Below are positions 15,172 to 22,582 of a stretch of DNA of 25,499 nt, in pieces; the first letter of the stretch is position 1, and the number at the start of each line of letters is the position of its first letter. This DNA is from a virus, in IMG/VR virus record IMGVR_UViG_3300042261_001237, positions 1 to 25,499 of that record; one strand, written 5' to 3'. The notes under the pieces were generated by a model. It was not told the DNA's origin and did no database searches. It saw only the letters and a list, made by a program, of their open reading frames with translations. A program made the translations under genes and the position numbers.

Positions 15172-15391
15172 ATCCAGACGGCGGACCCTTCTGTTTCCGC
15201 GCCTCTGCAGCCAATCGTTCACCTGCCTGTTGGACTTGGATACGGCCATGCTGGCTAGCCACACACAACCACTCGTGGTCCTCAACCACGGGATAAGTCG
15301 TACCTTGAGGAATGTCCCATCCTTTAAAAAAATCTTCCCAGTCTTTTTCTGTCGCTTCAGACGGAGGGACATGTCCTTGTTCGTTCTTCAT
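15155..15391 (-). CDS. Small hypothetical protein (78 aa)
   Basis: ATG 15391 uses the last base of the preceding TAA stop (TAATG), so translation is likely coupled. The 78-residue product begins MKNEQGHVPPSEATEKDWED and continues FFKGWDIPQGTTYPVVEDHE before a helical end (QVQQAGERLAAEARKQKG). It is acidic first and basic later, with no membrane segment. It is a plausible folded protein of unknown family in a string of tiny structural-region genes. Confidence 0.7.
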   Translation of the reverse strand: MKNEQGHVPPSEATEKDWEDFFKGWDIPQGTTYPVVEDHEWLCVASQHGRIQVQQAGERLAAEARKQKGPPSGYVFDR

Positions 15392-15525
15392 TAATTATCG
15401 TGTGTTTTACAGCTAGCCGCCCAAGGGTTTGAACTGCAATAAGTCTTAAATTTTTGCTCGGTTGTTTCGTGAATGTGGAAACGTTTTGACAGTTTACAAA
15501 CCATCCAATTATAAAAAGCAATCAT
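15391..15525 (-). CDS. Tiny hypothetical protein (44 aa), translationally coupled on both sides
   Basis: ATG 15525 overlaps the stop of the upstream 247-residue gene as ATGA, and its TAA stop (15391-15393) overlaps the next ATG as TAATG. Such double coupling is strong evidence that this 44-residue frame is translated. The product starts MIAFYNWMVCKLSKRFHIHE and ends CSSNPWAASCKTHDN, with three cysteines and a C-terminal pattern (NPWAASCKTHDN) that resembles small cyanophage proteins I recall. Function unknown; a virion or membrane-associated role is possible. Confidence 0.7.
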   Translation of the reverse strand: MIAFYNWMVCKLSKRFHIHETTEQKFKTYCSSNPWAASCKTHDN

Positions 15526-16265
15526 GGTTGTGTAGTCAAAGGAACAAGAACTGCTGGGAAGGGGACACCCTCTTGGTGCTCACGTCGCCACGCTTCATCC
15601 CAATCGGATAAAGAATGTGTGTGCAAGTCGTTTTCTACATAATCACTGACTGTGTCAGCAACAACGTAACTTTCCGTGGTGTCTTCATACAGTAAATAAG
15701 CATAGTCTTCCAGCAGAATATCAAACGTTGTTGTGGGGAATTCAACAACGAATGCCACTTCATAATCAAGTGGTTCATTGCGCGTTGTTGACACGCACAA
15801 CAAATAGGCACCAGCATCAAGTGGGTAGTAACGCAGATCACCTTTATCAAGACGTGCTGCCTCAAAGTTGTTATAGAGGTCAGACTGCCTATTCATAACG
15901 TGACCCACATAAGGGTAATAGACCTCACCGTCAAGAGTTTCCGAAATACTATCAGCATCAAAAATGGCTCGACCCTCAATTGGATTAAGGTTTAAGTCAT
16001 AGGTTGATACGTTGATATATTTAGGACGTGGGCCACCTTTTGCAATAATGATCCACGCAGGAGATGCAATTTCAATTCGAAACCAGTGATTGTAAGAGCC
16101 GCCGCCAAAGCCACCGTTTGAAATAAAACGTGTATCGGCTTTACCAATAACTTTATTTTGAGGACCCAACGTGCCCTTTAGATTTCGCACAGAAAGCTGG
16201 CTGAATGGACCCAGTACCAATGGATCATTCTGCGTCCTTTGTCGCTGCGTTTGCGAAATACGCAT
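15522..16265 (-). CDS. Conserved structural-type phage protein (247 aa)
   Basis: The product starts MRISQTQRQRTQNDPLVLGP from ATG 16265. The central part (SNGGFGGGSYNHWFRIEI, then SPAWIIIAKGGPRPKYINVS, then GEVYYPYVGHVMNRQSDLYN and YYPLDAGAYLLCVSTTRNEP) forms a regular beta-rich chain like a small adhesin or fibre domain. I recall very similar proteins in cyanophages, where they are annotated only as conserved or structural. The last 60 residues (FDILLEDYAYLLYEDTTESY) are acidic and different in character. No enzyme motif is seen. A virion part is inferred from fold type and the dense run of small genes behind it. Confidence 0.75.
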   Translation of the reverse strand: MRISQTQRQRTQNDPLVLGPFSQLSVRNLKGTLGPQNKVIGKADTRFISNGGFGGGSYNHWFRIEIASPAWIIIAKGGPRPKYINVSTYDLNLNPIEGRAIFDADSISETLDGEVYYPYVGHVMNRQSDLYNNFEAARLDKGDLRYYPLDAGAYLLCVSTTRNEPLDYEVAFVVEFPTTTFDILLEDYAYLLYEDTTESYVVADTVSDYVENDLHTHSLSDWDEAWRREHQEGVPFPAVLVPLTTQP

Positions 16266-16292
16266 TATGTGATTAATCTTGTTATTTCTATT

Positions 16293-16955
16293 TTACTCTT
16301 CGATTTCTTTGTGCTTCAAAGGGTTAGTAATTGTGTGTTTAAATTGCGCTTCCTGTGGCACTGGCGAATGGCCGTGCTTCCCATAAAACATCAATTTATT
16401 AGGGTCGAACTCCAGGCATAAAGGGTGAATTGTCTTAGGCGGGTATTCGCGATTCCAACTTGAAACCAAGTGCAGAGGATTGGCGCACAAAGGGTTATCG
16501 CAAAGCCTGGTGACAACATTGGAACCGATGTCACCCCAAGTGCACTGGTAGATCGCTTTATGGAATGTCACGTTTTCCGCCTTTTGTTTGCTGTAGGCAG
16601 AACGGTAAGAGGGAAAACAGAAACGCTTGGGAACATACGTCCCAGTGTTTTTGATCTCCCAGCATTCGTCCACGGGACCAATTTGAATTAATGCCCAAAG
16701 CTTGTGGTATTTGAATTTGTAGTCTGAATTGAGATAGTTGATATCAAACCCACAAACATTAGAAAGGATTTTCTTGACACAGAAATAACACCAGTGCTCC
16801 TCTTGGTCACGAATGGTGTGGTTGTGGGGACAGGTAAAACCCCTGTAGTAGCCACGATCTTTCAAGATTTCATCCGATAGGTCGCGAAGATCAAGTAGCG
16901 GACGGAACCCCCTGGTGCCCCTGGAAACCTTGGCATCACGGTGAAGATTGGCCAT
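16293..16955 (-). CDS. Zinc-binding HNH-endonuclease-like cyanophage protein
   Basis: The product has 220 residues from ATG 16955. It contains two zinc-ligand-like groups, CPHNHTIRDQEEHWCYFCVKK (about 42-62) and TRLCDNPLCANPLHLV near the C-terminus. The second resembles the final part of an HNH nuclease (CxNPxHL), with an upstream HKAIYQCTWGD that could supply the first His. The middle (ALIQIGPVDECWEIK, then FPSYRSAYSKQKAENVTFHK) matches the sort of sequence found upstream of HNH sites. I recall related genes in cyanophages. A DNA endonuclease role, homing or packaging-linked, is inferred. The 108-residue HNH-like gene ends 4 bases upstream. Confidence 0.65.
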   Translation of the reverse strand: MANLHRDAKVSRGTRGFRPLLDLRDLSDEILKDRGYYRGFTCPHNHTIRDQEEHWCYFCVKKILSNVCGFDINYLNSDYKFKYHKLWALIQIGPVDECWEIKNTGTYVPKRFCFPSYRSAYSKQKAENVTFHKAIYQCTWGDIGSNVVTRLCDNPLCANPLHLVSSWNREYPPKTIHPLCLEFDPNKLMFYGKHGHSPVPQEAQFKHTITNPLKHKEIEE

Positions 16956-16959
16956 GTTT

Positions 16960-17286
16960 TTAATACTTTTTTAAGGTTTTGTTGGGGATTGCGACCAGGG
17001 TTTTCCTGTTGTCCTTGCCGGGATTGTCTTCCTGGTGCACCACCGTCTGATACGTCACGTCCTCAAGGGTCCGTAGGAAATAAACGATGCGATGGGCCAG
17101 GTAGACCTTGTTGTCAATGCTGAGCATGTAGTAGCCAGTCCTTGGGTTCAGCCGTCCAGCTTGAGTCTCGGCCAGTCGCCTCCCCCTCGACACCCGCCAC
17201 TGAAGCCCAGAGGGGTGACAATCTGACAATTGGACCAGCTCCTGGAGGCGCCAAAGGGGCGGTAGGGGCATGTGATTGCGGGCCAT
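16960..17286 (-). CDS. HNH-type homing endonuclease-like protein, short
   Basis: The product has 108 residues from ATG 17286. The segment GLQWRVSRGRRLAETQAGRL, then GYYMLSIDNKVYLAHRIVYF, is the typical lead-in of phage HNH homing endonucleases: a Trp-Arg strand, a GY-x-x-hydrophobic strand, then AHR with a likely catalytic His. VVHQEDNPGKDNRKTL gives the second His and the Asn-rich part (usual form H-x-D-x-x-x-x-N). The usual C-terminal DNA-binding domain is lacking and the length is short, so it may be a minimal or decaying nuclease. It is followed after 4 bases by the second HNH-like gene. The repeat region 17288-17513 lies just upstream. Confidence 0.68.
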   Translation of the reverse strand: MARNHMPLPPLWRLQELVQLSDCHPSGLQWRVSRGRRLAETQAGRLNPRTGYYMLSIDNKVYLAHRIVYFLRTLEDVTYQTVVHQEDNPGKDNRKTLVAIPNKTLKKY

Positions 17287-17287
17287 A

Positions 17288-17314
17288 GTGTCATTAAAAC
17301 AGGGAATAAGGCCC
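17288..17314 (+). repeat. 27-bp repeat, copy A
   Basis: This 27-base block matches 17386-17412 at 24 of 27 positions, ending in GAATAAGGCCC in both. It lies immediately before the ATG of the HNH-like gene at 17286. Its first 8 bases (GTGTCATT) recur inverted at 17367-17374. Confidence 0.85.
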
Positions 17315-17332
17315 CTGGCATGCAGGGATTCA

Positions 17333-17343
17333 GAGAATAAGCC
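17333..17343 (+). repeat. Partial repeat GAGAATAAGCC
   Basis: This shorter copy of the GAATAAGGCCC core reads GAGAATAAGCC and is preceded by CA, as in the inverted copy at 17499-17513. It lies between the two 27-base copies. Confidence 0.65.
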
Positions 17344-17366
17344 TAATTTTTCTTTAGTACCAGATA

Positions 17367-17374
17367 AATGACAC
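17367..17374 (-). repeat. Inverted copy of GTGTCATT
   Basis: AATGACAC is the exact reverse complement of 17288-17295. A matching arrangement exists for the second block: GTGTAAT at 17386-17392 and ATTACAC at 17451-17457. Each 27-base block is therefore faced by an inverted copy of its first half. Confidence 0.6.
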
Positions 17375-17385
17375 TGTTGTAAACG

Positions 17386-17412
17386 GTGTAATTAAAACCG
17401 AGAATAAGGCCC
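17386..17412 (+). repeat. 27-bp repeat, copy B
   Basis: This block has 24 of 27 bases identical to 17288-17314 and starts 98 bases later. Its first half (GTGTAATT) is faced by ATTACAC at 17451-17457. Confidence 0.85.
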
Positions 17413-17498
17413 GTTTTATTTCTCTTCACTTTCCTCGGCAACTTTTCAACATTACACCCTTTTCAACAATGTAATTTACTTCTAGGGGGGAATAAAAG

Positions 17499-17513
17499 AC
17501 CCTTATTCTCTGC
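17499..17513 (-). repeat. Inverted copy of the GAATAAGG core
   Basis: The minus strand reads CAGAGAATAAGGGTC, sharing CAGAGAATAAG with 17331-17341 and resembling the ends of both 27-base blocks. It is the only copy of this core in opposite orientation. Confidence 0.65.
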
Positions 17514-17557
17514 TTCTCTGCACCTACAGGCAAGACTCACCGTAAGACTAAAACCCC

Positions 17558-17584
17558 AAAAAAAGACCCCGGTTTCCCGAGGTC
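17558..17584 (-). terminator. Rho-independent terminator of the replication/speD/GT4 operon
   Basis: On the minus strand GACCTCGG, a GAAA tetraloop and CCGGGGTC form an 8-bp stem (one T-G pair) at 17584-17565, followed at once by seven T (17564-17558). It begins 12 bases after the glycosyltransferase stop at 17597. Stem, GNRA loop and T-run are all textbook. Confidence 0.88.
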
Positions 17585-17596
17585 CGTTGCCATGAC

Positions 17597-18838
17597 TCAC
17601 TTTTTCCTATTCTTAGCCTTAGGTTTCACAATTCTGGGTTTAGTCTCTTCAGACTGACCAAGCACCTGCTGGAACACCTCGTCGAACTGAGATGCGACCG
17701 TATCCCAGCTGAAGCAAGGATCCGTCACGCGTTTGTAGCACTTCTCCGCCGTCTCATCCAGGAGTTTGCGGTTGTCGTACAGCTCACCAAGCAGTTCAGC
17801 CAGATGGTTGTCATCCGGGCAGGGCATGATGCGCCCGAAGTTGGTGTCCACATCAGCGTGGAGGGAGCGGATCAGACGCCCGCAGCCATCAAAGATTTCC
17901 TTACAGGACGTATGGTCTGGAACCACCTGAGCGACTTTGCAAGCTGCGTGCTCGAAGTTGACGAGACCCCAGCCTTCCCCTTTACAGGTGTTGACGCCCA
18001 CGTCGGCAACGTTGTAGATGGTGTTGAGAAGCTCCACCGGCACCGAGGGGGGATGGGGATGCGGCGAAGTCATGATGATGCGATTGTTCGGATCCAGTCC
18101 TTGGCGCATCATTTCCCGTGCAAACAGAGGCATGATGTCCCAACCCTGGTCCTTCATACCCATGTGCAGGTAGAGCTTTGTATCTGGACGACCGACTGCA
18201 AATTTGGCAAATCCACTGATCGTGATATCAAGCCGTTTGCGGAACTGGTTGCGGTTCCCGTTAAACACAATGAAGTCGTTGGGATCCAGACCCAGTTGCT
18301 TACGTGCTTCAGTCTTATCCATCGGATAGAACTGACCAGGTGTTACACCATGGGGCACAACCGAGATTGTGTTCTTGGCACCAGCGTTAATGGTTTCTTG
18401 GGCACCAAATTCGGTGTAGCAGACAGCCGCATCCCACTCGTTAATGGTGTCCATTAGGGACCCATACCACTCATAGGAATCCATGGGGTAGTAGCCAACA
18501 AACTTGAACTTCAGTTCAGCGCGTAGGTCAGCAATACGCTTCCACTGTTCGTTGATAATCCAGATGTCATTCATGGTGAAGACAACATCTGGTCGAATAT
18601 TGGCAACGATTTCACGAATCCGATCCTCACCAAAAGGCGCTTGCTGGAAGCGGTTTGATGCCGGATAGAGCTTATACACCTCCTGGAGCGGCGTGTAATC
18701 ACCATGCCAGTTACAACCAAGGACGTGGATTTCGTACTTGTCCTTCAGTTTGCTGAGCACGTTTTCAGTTACGCGGGCAAAGCCAGTGGTGGCGACGATA
18801 TCACCCACCCACAAAAGTTTGGGTTTAGTTTCAGTCAT
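17597..18838 (-). CDS. Glycosyltransferase, GT4-like (GT-B fold)
   Basis: The product has 413 residues from ATG 18838 and is predicted to transfer a sugar from a nucleotide sugar to an unknown acceptor. Residues 6-30 (LLWVGDIVATTGFARVTENV) resemble the first strand and glycine loop of GT-B enzymes. The middle has an NGNRNQFRKRLDITISGFAK segment typical of the nucleotide-binding half (N-x-x-x-x-KR). KGEGWGLVNFEHAACK near 285-300 is the E-x7-E motif of GT4 retaining transferases. The C-terminus is very basic (RIVKPKAKNRKK). It is the last gene of the operon, 35 bases after speD, and is closed by a strong terminator. The acceptor could be a glycan, a virion protein or modified DNA. Confidence 0.88.
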   Translation of the reverse strand: MTETKPKLLWVGDIVATTGFARVTENVLSKLKDKYEIHVLGCNWHGDYTPLQEVYKLYPASNRFQQAPFGEDRIREIVANIRPDVVFTMNDIWIINEQWKRIADLRAELKFKFVGYYPMDSYEWYGSLMDTINEWDAAVCYTEFGAQETINAGAKNTISVVPHGVTPGQFYPMDKTEARKQLGLDPNDFIVFNGNRNQFRKRLDITISGFAKFAVGRPDTKLYLHMGMKDQGWDIMPLFAREMMRQGLDPNNRIIMTSPHPHPPSVPVELLNTIYNVADVGVNTCKGEGWGLVNFEHAACKVAQVVPDHTSCKEIFDGCGRLIRSLHADVDTNFGRIMPCPDDNHLAELLGELYDNRKLLDETAEKCYKRVTDPCFSWDTVASQFDEVFQQVLGQSEETKPRIVKPKAKNRKK

Positions 18839-18873
18839 TACCTATTGATTGACTGAATTAACTATACATAATT

Positions 18874-19221
18874 TCAGGGTGTTGTAGACCGAACAAGCTC
18901 TTGTTGTTTTATAGTTTTGGCCTTCAATTTTGTCTTTAAAAATTGAGATGCCTTTTCGCCTTTTGTCTTGTCACCACAGGTGTAAAGATCAAGGGCGGCA
19001 TAGCCAATTTCTGGCCACGTATGAATAGATGCGTGGGATTCTGCCAATAGCGCCAGTAGCGTCACCCCTTGCGGCTTAAACTTCTCGCCAATGATCCGCA
19101 AGATGGTGGCATTCGCCATCAACAGAGCTGTCTGCAGCAGTTCCTGCAACCGATCAAAATCATCCAGAATTACTGGATCACAGTCATACAAATCCAGTAT
19201 TAAGTGACGACCGTTGCTCAA
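18874..19221 (-). CDS. speD: S-adenosylmethionine decarboxylase proenzyme
   Basis: SpeD decarboxylates S-adenosylmethionine to supply aminopropyl groups for spermidine. The 115-residue protein is the short prokaryotic type. LLALLAESHASIHTWPEIGY gives self-cleavage between Glu61 and Ser62 (Ser62 becoming the pyruvoyl group), His67 for processing, and Cys82 in LYTCGD as catalytic acid. These match Ser63, His68 and Cys83 of the Thermotoga enzyme, offset by one. The start is TTG 19221, overlapping the primase-helicase stop as TTGA. The next residues (SNGRHLILDLYDCDP) are the usual family start. speD is a known auxiliary gene of cyanophages, where it may support polyamine supply or photosystem stability. 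Confidence 0.93.
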   Translation of the reverse strand: MSNGRHLILDLYDCDPVILDDFDRLQELLQTALLMANATILRIIGEKFKPQGVTLLALLAESHASIHTWPEIGYAALDLYTCGDKTKGEKASQFLKTKLKAKTIKQQELVRSTTP

Positions 19222-21875
19222 AACTCGACATCATAATCAACTTCTATTGTGGCACTTCTATGCTCTTCCAGATTCAAACCATAGTTTTCTTGCCAGCCTT
19301 TTTTATTAAAACCAACGTCAATGATTGAGGGATAACCGTCGTAACGTGTTGGGCTGCTCTTACGGACTGCCACACCACAGATCAAAGAGCCACGCGATGT
19401 TGTTTTCTTGCTGACCCCAAGCCCAAGCTGATGGACACATACATCCAGTAGCAGGGACTCAAATCGGCTGCGCCCCAGGATGTTGTTATTGCTGCCCCTG
19501 GAGAAATCACAGTAGCTGGCGTAGAGATGCTTATCAGCATTTTCATAAACGTACATGCCACCCTGAGCGATCTTTGCCATGCCAATAGGTGTCTTGGCAT
19601 CCGGGTCAAAGACAACACAGTGGCTCATCCAATCCATGATCTGGTTGGATTTAAGGATTTGTTCACGGTGATGCTGAGCAAAGAAATCAACTTTCTTGTT
19701 AGTTTCCATCAGGTATTCCCGCATCTCAGCTTCTTCCATATCCAAGACCCAGTTCACGAGTCCTGGTAGGAAAGAGGCAAATTCACCGAACGGGGTGCCC
19801 CTGTCGTCCATATCAATTAAGGTTTTCTGCTCAGCAGATGAACCCTTAAACGGACTATCGAACGGAATCGTCAGGCGGCGACGCGCCAGACCCGATGTGG
19901 GATCTGTGGTCTGAATCGGTTCGTTGGCGGTGATCATCACCAGGCCATTGAACTTAAACGGCTTCTGGCTCGATGCCTGGAACTTGCGCTCATTACGGAT
20001 AAGGTCACGACCTGTAATTGCTTTCAACACCGAGACCGATCCGCCGTACCGCTCTACATCATTGAAGAGCAGTAGCTTTTTCTTGTAGAGGTTTGCCGTT
20101 TCAAACCGGTTTTTCTCCAGGTGCTCCAAGGAGGAGATCATGGCGTTCTCATCACCAACCAAAGCATGGGCCAAGTTTGCGTAGGTCGATTTACCCGACT
20201 TACCGGGGCCAACGATCTCAACAAACTTCTGAATTTCCGAGTAACCCAGCAGCACAGCCCGCAACCAGGCCCTCAAAACCTGGGTCCGATCCCAGCTTCC
20301 ATCTTGTGTACCCTTTAGCCACTTAATGATTGGTTCACAAGTAGCGCCAGGATCATATTCATAAGGCAGTTGTTGCGTGATGTACAAATTACGCTTGGAC
20401 TCAGTGAACTCCTTGGTACGGATATTCAACACACCATTGCGGAACAGCAGTAGCTCATTGCCTTCATACCAATCATCAAAGATGACCGTGATGCGCAGCT
20501 GCTCCATCACATCATTAATGAGACTCATGTTATATCCGTTTTTCAAGAATCCTTTTTTAATTTGATCCAGCTTGTTCTTGATGTCGCCCTTCATCTCAAC
20601 ATCCGACACCTGGCACCAAAGTCCAGCTCTACGGTTGTGTTCATAGATAAAGAAGGAATCATGCAGCTGGCTGTAATGAAGATTGCCTTCATACATCTGC
20701 ATCACAACGCTTGCCACCAAATCAGCAGAGGGGCCTCGGCTTTTTTGCTTTCCGCCGCCCGAGCCGGTGTCCTCGTTTTCTAGACACTCAGCCAACACCC
20801 TTACGTCTTGAACCCATGCTTTTTTTAGCGGATCGGTTATGTTGTTTTTCTCTGTTATTGCCAAATCCTCTTCTAGTTCTTTAAGAAGCTTGGACACCTG
20901 ATCCAGTGTTGAGTCGTCGACGGGCATAGCTTTGTGGTCTTGTGGTTCTACCCAGCCGTGTTGCTTGGCTGTATGAATGAGGGAGCCGATTCCACGGCCA
21001 CCGCCTTTATTGAAGGAAAGCCAACGGCGATGACACTCTCCTTCTTTATATTTTTCCGAACGTTGGGACCATGCATCCCATTGCTCTAACAAAGACTCAT
21101 CCAAATTGTGGAGCGATTGTCCGACCATGATCCAAATGTCGTAGTCATCGGCGGCCTCTTCCGGCAATGACCACATGGCATCCGTTGCCTTTTTGATGTC
21201 GCAGTCGAGGCTGACGACAGCGTTCACAGCAAAGTTCGGGCCCACAAACCGGGTGGTTTCCGTCGCTGGAATACCCTGCTTGTTGTTTTTGTTAATGATG
21301 CCATTCACAATCCAGGCCGGAAGTTCAGGCAAACGATCCGCCCACTCAAAACCCATGCCCGGGGCCGTGTAATAACCTTCGGTATCTGGGTGCAGACCCA
21401 TCAAAACGCCCTGGTGCCGAGACCAAAGAATTTCGAGTTTTTCCTTGTTGCTTCCTGCGTGCCAGGTGTATTTGTTACGAACGAAATGTTTTTGTTTTTC
21501 CCGTGAGAGGCGGTATAACTTCCGTTCCCGACCGGGTTTTCCGCTACAAATTGTTAAGGTTGGCGGCAGTGCTACATTGAAGTCTTCTTCTTGTGCAAGC
21601 TCTTTGACAAGAGGATAGACACTTTCCCCATCAACGTCGACCCAAACCAAACCGTAAGGATGATTGTAGACAGGACCGCCCAGCAACCCAATGGCCTTAC
21701 AGTCTCCCGATAAAAGTTCTTCTTCAATTTCGCGAACAGTGAATGGTTTGTTCTGCCAGCCAACAACGTATGGATCCTTGTTTGCACCCAGGGGTGTCAG
21801 CGGCCAATCGAACGGTACATAATCAAGCCTAATTTCGCCCGGCTTTACGGCTTGTTCGTTTTTATTTGTCATCAT
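19218..21875 (-). CDS. Primase-polymerase / SF3 (D5/P4-type) helicase
   Basis: This 885-residue replication enzyme would prime and unwind phage DNA. Residues about 15-200 are a primase-polymerase (AEP) domain: YGLVWVDVDG carries Asp80 and Asp82 of the metal site, and RHQGVLMGLHPDTEGYY matches a later motif. Residues about 215-305 (ATDAMWSLPEEAADDYDIWI to IGSLIHTAKQHGW) look like a PriCT-2 domain. The C-terminal half is an SF3 helicase: VGPGKSGKSTYANL (Walker A, about 555), KKLLLFNDVERYGG (Walker B) and LVMITANEP (sensor), followed by LARRRLTIPFDSPF. The start is ATG 21875 (a second ATG follows directly), overlapping the upstream gene by 14 bases. Its stop is shared with the speD start. Confidence 0.9.
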   Translation of the reverse strand: MMTNKNEQAVKPGEIRLDYVPFDWPLTPLGANKDPYVVGWQNKPFTVREIEEELLSGDCKAIGLLGGPVYNHPYGLVWVDVDGESVYPLVKELAQEEDFNVALPPTLTICSGKPGRERKLYRLSREKQKHFVRNKYTWHAGSNKEKLEILWSRHQGVLMGLHPDTEGYYTAPGMGFEWADRLPELPAWIVNGIINKNNKQGIPATETTRFVGPNFAVNAVVSLDCDIKKATDAMWSLPEEAADDYDIWIMVGQSLHNLDESLLEQWDAWSQRSEKYKEGECHRRWLSFNKGGGRGIGSLIHTAKQHGWVEPQDHKAMPVDDSTLDQVSKLLKELEEDLAITEKNNITDPLKKAWVQDVRVLAECLENEDTGSGGGKQKSRGPSADLVASVVMQMYEGNLHYSQLHDSFFIYEHNRRAGLWCQVSDVEMKGDIKNKLDQIKKGFLKNGYNMSLINDVMEQLRITVIFDDWYEGNELLLFRNGVLNIRTKEFTESKRNLYITQQLPYEYDPGATCEPIIKWLKGTQDGSWDRTQVLRAWLRAVLLGYSEIQKFVEIVGPGKSGKSTYANLAHALVGDENAMISSLEHLEKNRFETANLYKKKLLLFNDVERYGGSVSVLKAITGRDLIRNERKFQASSQKPFKFNGLVMITANEPIQTTDPTSGLARRRLTIPFDSPFKGSSAEQKTLIDMDDRGTPFGEFASFLPGLVNWVLDMEEAEMREYLMETNKKVDFFAQHHREQILKSNQIMDWMSHCVVFDPDAKTPIGMAKIAQGGMYVYENADKHLYASYCDFSRGSNNNILGRSRFESLLLDVCVHQLGLGVSKKTTSRGSLICGVAVRKSSPTRYDGYPSIIDVGFNKKGWQENYGLNLEEHRSATIEVDYDVEF

Positions 21876-22053
21876 CTAACGCCTGAGCAACCTTTACTTT
21901 AAAGTCTCTTTCCGCAAACTGCCCTTCTTTCAACAGCATGAAAGCATGAAAATGCATGGGGGTGGGCAGACAAAAACAGTCCCCGTCCACCGCATTATTC
22001 ATGCGGTTCACGAGACTATTCATCCACTCACCCACAGAAACCTGGACTTCCAT
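21862..22053 (-). CDS. Small hypothetical protein (63 aa)
   Basis: The product starts MEVQVSVGEWMNSLVNRMNN from ATG 22053 and overlaps the primase-helicase start by 14 bases. It contains two Cys and three His (GDCFCLPTPMHFHAFMLL), which could bind a metal, and ends with an acidic DDDK. It has no membrane segment and no recognised family. The gap before it (22054-22122) holds no gene and no clear signal. Confidence 0.62.
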   Translation of the reverse strand: MEVQVSVGEWMNSLVNRMNNAVDGDCFCLPTPMHFHAFMLLKEGQFAERDFKVKVAQALDDDK

Positions 22054-22122
22054 GGGGTGTTTTTTGGGTGTCTTCTTATCCTACGGTCCCCAATCCGAGG
22101 GGTCCATTACAACTTTCTGAAG

Positions 22123-22335
22123 TTATTTGGTCTCACTAGACTCATCTAAAACCGTGTGCCCATACATATCAACAGCCTTGAATTGTTCAAGCATTTTGTT
22201 GTAAATATCAATTGGTTGCTCACCTGTCTCAATTGCGCATGATGTTGCGACAGACCAGGCCGTACGCCTACGCAACTCTTCTGGATCATTTGGATTCCAC
22301 GGAGTCTTCTGATTGTCCGGCGTCCACTGTGTCAT
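22123..22335 (-). CDS. Small hypothetical protein (70 aa)
   Basis: The product starts MTQWTPDNQKTPWNPNDPEE from ATG 22335, lying within the last 50 bases of the upstream gene. The middle (LRRRTAWSVATSCAIETGEQ, then PIDIYNKMLEQFKAVDMYGH) looks like two helices of a small soluble protein. The C-terminus is Ser/Glu-rich. No known family. Its place between the exonuclease and the primase-helicase suggests a replication-linked accessory role. Confidence 0.65.
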   Translation of the reverse strand: MTQWTPDNQKTPWNPNDPEELRRRTAWSVATSCAIETGEQPIDIYNKMLEQFKAVDMYGHTVLDESSETK

Positions 22336-22582
22336 CTTGATACCAAGGTGCCCTTAGTTCCATTGCGCCACCAAGCTTCAGGGATTCCCCCGTCTGGAGC
22401 ACAGGATCAACTTCATGTTCAATATAAATAGGCTTGTTCTGCTCTTCGCGCTCTAACTCAGACTCAATTTGATTCTCAAGTTCTATCATTTTGAGACGAG
22501 CCGTGAGCTTAGCCTCAAACCAAAGCTTCTTCCACCACTTAACGATGGAATCAACCAAATCTTTAAATAAGGTCTGGATCAT
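22286..22582 (-). CDS. Small coiled-coil-like hypothetical protein (98 aa)
   Basis: I start at ATG 22582; an in-frame TTG at 22600 would add six residues. The product begins MIQTLFKDLVDSIVKWWKKL with an amphipathic, Trp-rich helix (VKWWKKLWFEAKL). A charged helix follows (LKMIELENQIESELEREEQN) with heptad-like Leu/Ile spacing, so it may form a coiled coil, then an acidic tail. The start overlaps the exonuclease stop by 20 bases. No family is recognised. Confidence 0.65.
   Translation of the reverse strand: MIQTLFKDLVDSIVKWWKKLWFEAKLTARLKMIELENQIESELEREEQNKPIYIEHEVDPVLQTGESLKLGGAMELRAPWYQDDTVDAGQSEDSVESK

Larger units (their letters stand above)
17287..17557. promoter_or_regulatory. Non-coding regulatory/possible origin region
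   Basis: Together with the terminator that follows, this is the only gap above 300 bases without a gene. No credible ORF was seen on either strand. It holds the two 27-base repeats, two further core copies and the facing inverted half-sites, spaced over about 225 bases. It lies between the terminator of the replication operon and the start of the minus-strand HNH/structural run. It must contain the promoter for that run. Operator arrays or an iteron-like replication origin would both explain repeated short blocks. No single -35/-10 pair stands out. Confidence 0.6.

Noticed and set aside
15172-15372. N-terminal part of the longer minus-strand ORF ending at 14944
   Set aside because: It is antiphase to the 78-residue gene coupled at 15391 and reads as basic noise; ATG 15171 is the better start.
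17287-17557. CRISPR array
   Set aside because: Only two near-identical 27-base blocks plus partial and inverted cores occur, without regular spacers or cas genes.
17804-18457. 217-residue plus-strand ORF
   Set aside because: It is the reverse frame of the GT4 glycosyltransferase, which has clear motifs.
22070-22110. Possible terminator hairpin (GGTCCCC with GGGGTCC)
   Set aside because: The stem has a central mismatch and no T-run on either strand.
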